Of a stretch of DNA of 64,000 nt, positions 56,450-64,000 are shown one piece after another. The notes beneath the pieces were generated by a model, which saw only the letters and a program-made list of their open reading frames with translations, was not told where the DNA came from and did no database searches. The stretch comes from Heterobilharzia americana (lineage: Eukaryota; Platyhelminthes; Trematoda; Strigeidida; Schistosomatidae). The DNA is taken from positions 14,177,248-14,241,247 of the forward strand of contig OX104134.1 of the NCBI GenBank assembly GCA_944470555.2. Reading direction: 5' to 3'. A program made the translations under genes and the position numbers. How positions within the stretch are numbered: position 1 is the stretch's first letter; every line of letters begins with the position of its first letter.

Positions 56450-57050
56450 TCAAGTTTTTGATATGTAGAATACAAAGGAGCGGCTACAAGTTCGACGCCT
56501 TATCTTGAGTTTGCTTTCTAATCAAACTGAGTATTACAGTTCAACGGCGAACCTATGCCAAATGTCCCCTTGGTGTTAGATCTTCGGCTTAAATATGCGC
56601 CTGGCTTCAACTTTTCTGACTACTTAGCAAACCCGCCTTCCAAAGCCAAGATGTTTATTGGATTTACTTTTTCTAGCCTCTGCACTCAAGAATAAAAGGT
56701 TATTCCGTACAGGACATGCAAACGCTATCTATATGAACACAGTCTATCCATTTTACGTGGGATAATGTCCGAAGACAAACTCAGAATAGGCGTTCAGAGG
56801 AAATTTTCTCATGGACTTCTGACTGTGAAACTCATAAGTCCCTTATAAGTCTCACCCTGCCACCTATTGAACTGACTGAGTTTCACACTAAAACTTTGAA
56901 TCTTCGACGGCATGGCTTACTCCTTAGTTGGAAGTCATCCTTTAGTGCCCCCTACTCACTGAGAACTAAACATCGTGAGTGCCATCCTAAGCTTGATTTT
57001 AGTGGCACTAAATCTCACTCTAATTTCAGACACAGATAAACATGGGATCC
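56450..57050 (+). mobile_element. CR1-like non-LTR retrotransposon, thumb and C-terminal fragment
   Basis: Plus-strand frames give PLVLDLRLKYAPGFNFSDYL, ANPPSKAKMFIGFTFSSL, IMSEDKLRIGVQRKFSHGLL, then CHPAIELTEFHTKTLNLRRH-like sequence near 56860-56920 and SLRTKHREC near 56960. This is the LGxxYxxxxxFxxHI...RKLIGF...S.xxDKxxLExVQRxFT order of the C-terminal half of CR1-type polyproteins. It differs from the copies at 35560 and 46385 and probably belongs to another subfamily. Frameshifts at about 56700 and 56850. Confidence 0.7.
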
Positions 57051-57109
57051 CTTACTTCTAAAGCTGTAAACCAAAACTGCATTGACGTCATTTATAATAT
57101 AATTAAACA

Positions 57110-59890
57110 AAACCCCCGAAAACCTTCTGGAGGAAGTCGAGTGGAAACACACCCCTGTTGAAATTGTAGTTCCCATTCCTGATGAACGCTTCCGAAAGGA
57201 CCTCTTGCCACGGACAAAAATACTTCTATTTACTGGTAATATTGCGCACATGTCCTCATCTTTACCTGTCCTCCTTCTCGTCACATTTCACCTTCACCTT
57301 GTTTAGAAGATTTGACGGACTCCTGAAAACAGAGGGTCACAGATTCCAAGTCGCGACTTCTTGCTGATTATACGATCACAGCCACTGAAAGTAATCGGGC
57401 ATATTATAGCGTGCATGCTTAACCCTACAATCAGCGATCTTGCCACATTGCTCAGAACAGCCTTTCTGAATAGAAGCTATTTCACGAGCCATCAGTCCCT
57501 AGATGGGTTGCGAGCAAGGCATAGCTCCCCACCTCACCCACTCCCATGCGTCTGAGAGATTATTGTTCAGCTGACGTTCAGTGATAGCCTTTTCCGTAAA
57601 CTGGTCCTTCCAAAACTACCACGGTCAGTGCAAACCCTGCCGGTGAAATTTTAGTTGGTTGCCACCGATGATCTGGTGGTCTCGGCTGACACATCAGCGC
57701 ATATTTCTAATTAACTTGACCTTGACGTACATTCTGTCTACGAAAGTCCAAGCCGCCAGGATTCAGAAATAAAACAGGCGGCGACTAGGAACCCGAAGCC
57801 TTGGGTCAGGACATAAAACGCGATGGCGTGTTTCGTCCAGTTGCAGCTTTTGACGTGGTGGTCCAGCGGCTGAGATTCACGTGGACGTAAGCTCTAAACG
57901 ATGATGGTTCCATAACATCTGGGGCGAAGAGGCCAGGAATTGCACTCTCCACAAAGACTGCAAGAAGCCTGGAAACTGTACACCTGTGAGTGTTAATGGC
58001 AACCACACACGGTGGACATGGTCTTTAAGTGTATGCCACCGATGTGAAAATGCAAGTTCTCTACCTCGCCGACAATGGCTCAAAAGTTGGCGTTCTTACT
58101 GCGACTTCAAATGAGTATCGTTACGAATCATCTTTCAACCTCCAGGCAGCCGACAGAAAAGCTATCGAAACTTTCGGAAAACTTGGGTGCTTACCCAAAC
58201 CAAGGTTCAAGACAACCTGTCTTCTCGATGTCCATTCCAGCAGGTGTTTCTGTGCTCACAGTTGGCGTGGCTTTGCTGACTCACTACAGTCTACCTGTAG
58301 ATCCTCGTCAACGATGACTGGCTCATGACAACGCTCAGACATCCATTGTGAAAACCTCCTCTCCAGGTTCTAGTGAAACCACGTGAAGTGACTCATGGGT
58401 AAGATGAGATGCGAGAAAGCTATTAACGCATTAATGGATCTGAACTAGATAAGGGGAGTGACCGTCTGCTCTCAGGACCTTTCTCTTCTGGGGGCCACGA
58501 AGGTCAGGGGGCGAAGACTGGCCTGTGGCCGGAAGGAGGACATTTTACTTGACAAAAAGCATGCCATTTACATACCGTTTTTCTCAGAATATAGAAGTTG
58601 GATGCTTAGTTTGCTTTATCAGCCCACAAAGTACCATGAAACGTGCTGAAGTACAAAACTTCTGCTATGGTGCCTGGTGACTAAGAATTTTATTTTCGAT
58701 CCAGGTCTCTTCCTGCCGCCACAGAACGAAGCACACGTATACCCCTCAGTAACCAGCTGTGGTAGACAAGCAATCAAAGCTGAGAAAACGACTAGCGCCC
58801 GCTCACCCTAAGCTAGTAGTGATAAGCACCCCATTACAGCCACAGGTCCACCTGTCGCATCGAAACCTCGCCAGCTAGACCCTAAAAATCACAAAATGAC
58901 GAACAGCCGGTTCCACTGCGCGCTTAAGCTCGGAAATATCAAACCACAGAACAGTCCTCAAGCATCGCCGTTACGCAAAGTTCCCGAGGGGAAAGGCGAT
59001 GAATGGCATCCAACCGGTGATTACTGGAGGCTTAAACGACAGGACAGCGGCGGGCTACTGCTGGATTCCTCAACGCGCCTGATACTAATTTGACTGGTTT
59101 AACTACTACTTTGCCCGGAATAAACATATTCTCATAGACCAACCTACTGGAAGCCTTCAACCAAGCACCCACAGAAGCAGAAGATATCTCGAAAGCAGCT
59201 ACTGTTACACCTTTTTGACTGTTTGAATTCTCCCACGTGCCTTTTGGTGTACCGTATGTAGCAAAAACAACGAAACATCCTATGAAATACGTGTTCGGCG
59301 GTTTTCACCTTATCCGCGTTTCAAAAGCATAGTATCACACTGAAAGCCCAGAAGTATGAAGTAGTAGTCCAATTGCTCGATTTCTTTGGTCATGGAATTA
59401 GCAACGGAGGTTTTCGCTTCTCGTTGTCAAATAAAGCGTTGGCTATTCTGGACAACCCTGAGGCGGCTGCTGTAAAGCAGCTCCGCATCTTCGGCAGCCT
59501 GACACTTTGTCGCGAGGAGGCTTATTCCCAACTGCACTTCTCTCATGAGATGATGCATGGATCTACTTCGAAGGATACTAGGTGCAACACTTGATTACGT
59601 GGCTTCATCTGCCTTCTTTAGGGTCAAGAAAGTCATCGTAAAAGCCACCATGCCTGCACATTGCGACGCCAGTCCTGTCTAGATTGCGGTCGTTGATGTA
59701 TCTGATACAACCAACCGGGCACTTTTGCGAAACCGGCTGGCAGCTAGCAGCAGCCACTAGCTCTTCTCTCGAGGTAGCTGAAGAGGGTGAAAACAAAGTG
59801 CAACGCATTAGGTAGGAAACTTTTATCCATTCGCCGTTCTGTGCGCTAATTTAGGCATTCAGTTAAGGGGCGTGTTTCGATCGCTTTCAA
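57110..59890 (+). mobile_element. Gypsy LTR retrotransposon, gag, protease, RT and RNase H, degenerate
   Basis: Gag: LFRKLVLPKLPRSVQTLPVK near 57590-57650, the conserved capsid C-terminal block. Nucleocapsid: a zinc-knuckle-like FHNIWGEEARNCTLHKDC near 57900-57960, not a complete CCHC. Protease: VLYLADNGSKVGVL (58029-58328) in the place of LVDTGSxVSVLP, so the active site is DNG instead of DTG, followed by LLTHYSLPVDPRQR at its end. Reverse transcriptase: TGPPVASKPRQLDPKN, LKLGNIKPQNSPQASPL, GDEWHPTGDYWRL (58840-59090), then NIFS..NLLEAFNQAPTEAED and VPFGVPYVAKT (59110-59270). RNase H: VIVKATMPAHCDASP region (59620-59690). No integrase or LTR pair was found. The element is likely truncated near 59890. 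Confidence 0.85.
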
Positions 59891-60047
59891 GTTCCGCAAA
59901 TCCCTGAACTCCTCTCTTGACCTGGCTTCCTATCGTGAATCACAACTTGACTATACTTCTTAGCCCACTTCTGATATCCCACCACGAATTCGAAGCAAAT
60001 AACTCCATAGCCAACAAGTCATCTATCCTCGTTAAAGCGTATGACAA

Positions 60048-60064
60048 TATATATATATATATAT
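60048..60064. repeat. Short (AT)n run
   Basis: Eight AT units at the left edge of a dispersed repeat block. Confidence 0.8.
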
Positions 60065-60550
60065 CATACAACATAAGCTACATGCAAGCAAACCGGTTCA
60101 CGGATATGAACACTTTGGTAATATGAATTCGTTGTTACGCGCAGTGACAAGCAATGCATACGACATCGTTACTCAAGGGGCATAAAGGGTGTGTTTAAAG
60201 AAGGAACGTTAATGTTTCGCAAACAACAAGAAGTAGCTGAACACAAACAGAATTGTTTATCAGGCTGAAGCAAGTTCGATACAAAACGAGGATTCATTCA
60301 GCCGTTGTTTGAAGCATCAAAAATTCTTGAAGGTGTAGGGGGTGGTGCAGCCGTGACTTAGAATCTTGTGCATTCCTCATAAAGTTGTGATGACATGGAG
60401 CGCGCTGACGATTTGGATCAGCAAGATGGCATGTGAATGGAGGGCTGATCAAAAAACCGGAAAAATGAATGACAGAGGCGAGCAGCGGACCAAACTCGAA
60501 ACAGAAGCACAAAATACTACGATGAAGTATGTCACTCTCGATATGTAAGG
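60065..60550 (+). repeat. Unclassified dispersed repeat, block R copy 2
   Basis: Matches 41780-42180 in order and direction: CATACAACATAAGCTACATG, AACCGGTTCACGGATATGAA, then GAATGACAGAGGCGAGCAG and CTCGAAACAGAAGCACAAAA. The copies differ by many substitutions and small gaps. It lies just after the gypsy copy ending at about 59890, so it might be part of a gypsy LTR, but the copy at 41.8 kb has no gypsy pol beside it. Confidence 0.5.
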
Positions 60551-61159
60551 GTGGATTGACTGTAATGGTCATAAACGATGCATGGTGGAGTGTCCTGAGC
60601 CAACTACATAGAGGTCAGCTTATGGGGGAAGATGAAGGTGACTGCGGAAATGGTGAAGACCAAACTAAAGCCGAAGACATTGCCGTGGATTCGGAAGAAG
60701 TAAGCGTTTGGAATCAGGTATCCCCTTATGTGCAAAAAACGTGAGCATGAAAGTTATATGAAGTCAAAGTAAGTCATAAACATTTAAATCATGCCATATT
60801 AGTGAACACGCTTTATACATTCATGAGGGAGGACAACAACGGTGTTATCTGCTGAGCGTTATTACATCGGAGCTGCGGAGGCAACATGGTGGTGTAGAGT
60901 TAGCCGAAGTAGTAGACATGGCGAATTTATATCTATAGTGGCCTCATTCTTATTTTCTGTTATTTTATCGTCGCTTTCGTTCTGTTTTACGTTCAAAACC
61001 CACTGCAAGCATAAGAGCAGCATGTTTCATCAAGGTACCACCATACAGGGAGGTGTGGTTCGAGTTTATCCCCTTGTTATCATGCCTGTTGGTCATTTGT
61101 CACGACCTCCGCATCTTATTTCCCTAATATTTTAAATATATTCCAGCTGTTCTTTTAAA
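60551..61159. other. Unassigned DNA
   Basis: A 97-codon frame (60842-61135) includes a hydrophobic stretch (VASFLFSVILSSLSFCF) but no recognised family. It could be chance or repeat-derived. Confidence 0.3.
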
Positions 61160-61163
61160 GTTA

Positions 61164-61950
61164 TTGATTACTAAAAAGCTTTCAGCCTACTCTCAGCCAG
61201 ATAAGACCGTGCACATGTCATTAACTGAATCATCCCTCAGTGTGTATCACACACCAGGCAATACTTATGACCGCTATACCCCCAACCATGCCACAGTCAA
61301 GCCTGGTTTATCACGTAAAATTAACTTGTTCTACTGCACGATGTCGAGACTCCTAGCTCACTGCAAACGAACCGATATTGGTAGCTGGAATGTTTATTCG
61401 TGGAGGGGAATAGGAGTAGCTAAGCAAAGCCAAAATATTGGGGCGTTGAGGTTAGGGTCAAGCATTAAGGACTTTGTTGCCTTGAAAACGCATATAATGG
61501 TTAAGAATTCAACAAAAATTACTCGCCGTCTGACAGATTCGACGTATATATTTGCCTGTTCTCCACACTCTTAAATCATCTGACTCGGGTCAACTTAGCT
61601 ACTTCGCCTATAAAAACGTATCGTATTTCCCCGTACAAAAAATTCCCCCGAATGCGCAACTAGATAATTTCGATGCTGTACATCAGTGCCTAACACAGAG
61701 TAATTTGTCCAGCATCAAGAGAAGCCGTTTCAAGTTAGTAAAGCTGCGCGTGAATGAAAAAACATCTATAGAATAGTGGTATGCGGTAACTAAGCAAGGA
61801 AAAATTAAGTCAGCGAGATACGCCATTCAGTAAGCGCGTAAATCATACAGAAGAGCAGTTGAGAGGGATATCTGCGCGTTAGTCGAGCGAAAATGATACT
61901 ACATAACCAGTGTGTTCATTCTAACTAACGGTGTTATCAGTGGACGCAGT
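61164..61950 (+). mobile_element. Probable non-LTR retrotransposon endonuclease/linker remains
   Basis: The 136-codon frame 61164-61574 contains GLSRKINLFYCTMSRLLAHC, which resembles the start of APE-type endonucleases (L-x-x-xxxNxRSL-x-x). Near 61770-61880 WYAVTKQGKIKSARYAI and ARKSYRRAVERD resemble the linker before CR1-type reverse transcriptases. The reading requires frame changes. Moderate to low confidence. Confidence 0.45.
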
Positions 61951-62339
61951 GATCCGGCCTTGATTGTATGCCAGTAGCTTCACTATACTTTGTGCTCAGG
62001 GAAATACCATGACTGCCAAGGACTTGATGGAGATCAGTGAACTGAAGGAATTTGTCAGGTAGACGTTGCAGCGGGAATAAGGACATACAGGTGTGAATAA
62101 AAAGCGGGAGCCCATTTCATCACTTGCCGTTTTGAATCACAAAGAAGCGCGACTTGCGTTCGAGGCGATATTTGTCAAACAGTACACTGTATGCGGGGGG
62201 GGCGGCATGCCTGAGTAATGACACGAAAAGGGCAGAAAACGGGTTTGGGTTGAGCTCCAGGGTCCTTAGCCAAAGCGGGTTAACCTTCAGTCTCATTCAC
62301 CTCCCCTCATAATCACCTTCAGTATGACAATGAGTGACT
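61951..62339. other. Unassigned DNA
   Basis: No motif recognised; includes a G run near 62200. Confidence 0.35.
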
Positions 62340-63150
62340 CGTCATTGAACAATCTCACTGCGTATATTCCTAAGCATATATACTGCTGAAAACGACTGTC
62401 ATATTCAAGTACTGAGTTATCATTACTTCGAATGAAAGTATCCTACTCTCAGTAGTACGTGCGTGTTTAAGTAAAAAACCAAATAGGCGTCTGCATTTAG
62501 GAACAAGAGACTGAGCACACTCCGTAAACGTCAAGTTCCGAGAATACCTCATAACTGATCCTTATACTGAGTCATGTAATTGCAGCACAGAATCGCCGGG
62601 GTGCAAACTGACGTTTGGGCGGGAATTATTAAAACAGAGAATCCCGCACTTACTAGAGTTAAGTGGAAGTTGCTATATTTCGTCCCAAGGGAGCAACTTC
62701 GACAGGTCATCTTATGTTTCATTAAAAGCCCCCATCTGGTGATTAATAAGGGAAGATACATACAATCTCTAAGTCGTCAGGTAGGACGTGGAATACTTTA
62801 TTAAACTAGAAATGTCATTTATGTAAGGGAGAAAGTGTAAGGGTCCAAACACACTACCTTGAGTGGCACCACTGCAGGAGCCGACATAATACCAGGAGAC
62901 AGTCGAAGGTCACCAAAGCCCACTGTGATCGCTGCCTGGAAGTCGCAGACCGACTTGAAGAGTAAAAGGGAATAATCCACTGGTGAAAACGGGCCAATTA
63001 CACCATGATGCCTAGTAGGCTTTGCTACAGGCTAGAAACATCTCCCAGAATTTAATTCACCAATAAACTCATCAAACTGTTTAGTAGATATAAGCGGCTG
63101 GCACTTGATGTCAGGCATGTTAGAGTCTCCATACATAAGTTTTGTGGAGG
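62340..63150 (-). mobile_element. CR1/SR1-like non-LTR retrotransposon, RT fragment
   Basis: On the minus strand: GATQGSVFGPLHFLPYINDI near 62820-62880, which is the xGVPQGSVLGPLLFLxYINDI motif; QLPLNSSKCGILCFNNSRPN near 62610-62670 of the thumb; and MRYSRNLTFTECAQSLVPKC with RRLFGFLLKHARTTESRI (62370-62552), matching LGIRYSxxLTFTEHAQ. The YADD box between them was not recognisable. Frames change at least three times. Confidence 0.75.
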
Positions 63151-63518
63151 AGGGTAGTATTGTTACACGATTAGGCACTTCGTCCAAACTTTCATCATAA
63201 TCTGCAGTAGAGCACCATCACGGTTTTATGAAGCCCACCTTTCTGTTGGTTCACAAAGGTGCCTTGGGGCCTCCTGTCTTAGCGTTGAACGTCGTGAATG
63301 TGTCTCTGTACGGGGATCAGATCACTTTTCGAGTGACGTTACTGCCACTAGGCTTATCGGAATGGAAGCAACTGTTTTAAAGATAACTGATTCGCTTCTG
63401 TGCCAAGGACCTAGGTGTTACGCCGAACTAGGAGTTTCAGGTTTAGGTCTTCAAAACATGGGACTTTGAGATTGTGCATTGCCAACACACTCAATGGCCA
63501 TCATCGTAAGCGACAGTT

Positions 63519-63983
63519 TTAAGAGGTGAAGGGCTTATCAGCATTATTGCATGGGGAAGATGCAGGTCTCGTCGAGGCGCTCAGCGGGACCAAGTGCATA
63601 TCAGATATATAGTTGCCATTGCCGTCTAAACCGGCGGCATCTTCGAATAAATCCGCGTAACCGGCAAAGAATTTGCCTCCAATTTCAGTGGCTGCTACCC
63701 TGTTGGTAGGCAAAACGGCGGCAACTGGCGTGCATGCACCAATATGCCCCGTCGACCTTGGTTGATTTACACTAACAATGTTGTCTGGCGTGGCAGGCTG
63801 GCCCCCACACACAGTATGCCCAGGTGGCTGTTGTTTTGGATGAAGCTTCCTGTGCGGCTTCAAAAGACCTCGACCTACATCTGCATCGTTGACAGGGAGT
63901 GAGATGCGGAAGTAGCCTGACCTTCTCACAAAATTTTGGGAGTTGTACGGATCTCTGTGAACCATAGAAGTGTCTGGCACCAC
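63519..63983 (-). pseudogene. Open frame upstream of the CR1-like RT, possible ORF1 or linker (154 codons)
   Basis: Open for 154 codons, starting just inside the right edge. Contains HRDPYNSQNFVRRSGYFRIS and a Pro/Gly-rich middle part, without a zinc knuckle or other motif. Its position, in the same direction as the reverse transcriptase at 62340-63150, suggests part of the same element. Not identified. Confidence 0.35.
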
Positions 63984-64000
63984 GGAATGAGTTGGACTGG

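Noticed and set aside
1..64000. CRISPR array, rRNA, prokaryotic operon or phage features
   Set aside because: No regularly spaced repeats, no rRNA-like sequence, and gene structure with introns; the window is eukaryotic.

Overview
The window looks like nuclear DNA of a flatworm, most likely a schistosome or a close digenean relative. The grounds are an AT-rich background with large introns, one coding gene with a 31-nt micro-intron near its 5' end, short interspersed elements carrying hammerhead-ribozyme motifs of the schistosome Sm-alpha type, and a mix of RTE-, CR1/SR1-, Penelope- and gypsy-type retroelement remains. The species call is inference; no database was searched. No rRNA gene, tRNA gene or CRISPR array was seen.

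Layout. 1-1025 is the 3' part of an RTE-type non-LTR retrotransposon that runs off the left edge. 2501-2742 is a fold-back element with a defective hammerhead motif in each arm. 7012-24908 (minus strand) holds the only host gene I can support: a major facilitator superfamily (MFS) transporter of the oxalate:formate-antiporter / monocarboxylate-transporter-like kind. I placed ten coding exons with matching splice phases; phase bookkeeping shows at least two internal exons and the terminal exon are still missing. Its introns carry a Penelope-like reverse transcriptase fragment (14880-15610), two oppositely oriented hammerhead SINEs (11383-11575 and 11794-11990), a tRNA-like fold-back element (13664-13793) and TA microsatellites.

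From about 25.6 kb to the right edge the window is a retroelement graveyard. It holds at least nine fragments of CR1/SR1-like non-LTR elements on both strands, a gypsy pol (27490-29945), a second gypsy gag-pro-RT-RNase H copy (57110-59890), a nearly complete but ruined RTE element on the minus strand (50645-53290), four copies of one 3'-tail family, and an unclassified repeat duplicated at 40.7-42.9 kb and recurring at 60.05-60.55 kb. Every element is broken by stops and frameshifts; none looks able to move by itself.

The most unusual signals are the hammerhead elements. The one at 11441-11488 keeps almost the whole catalytic core and lies in the sense direction inside an intron of the transporter gene. 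The one at 2501-2742 is a long inverted repeat with one hammerhead copy in each arm. I found nothing that looks like a new defence or metabolic system.
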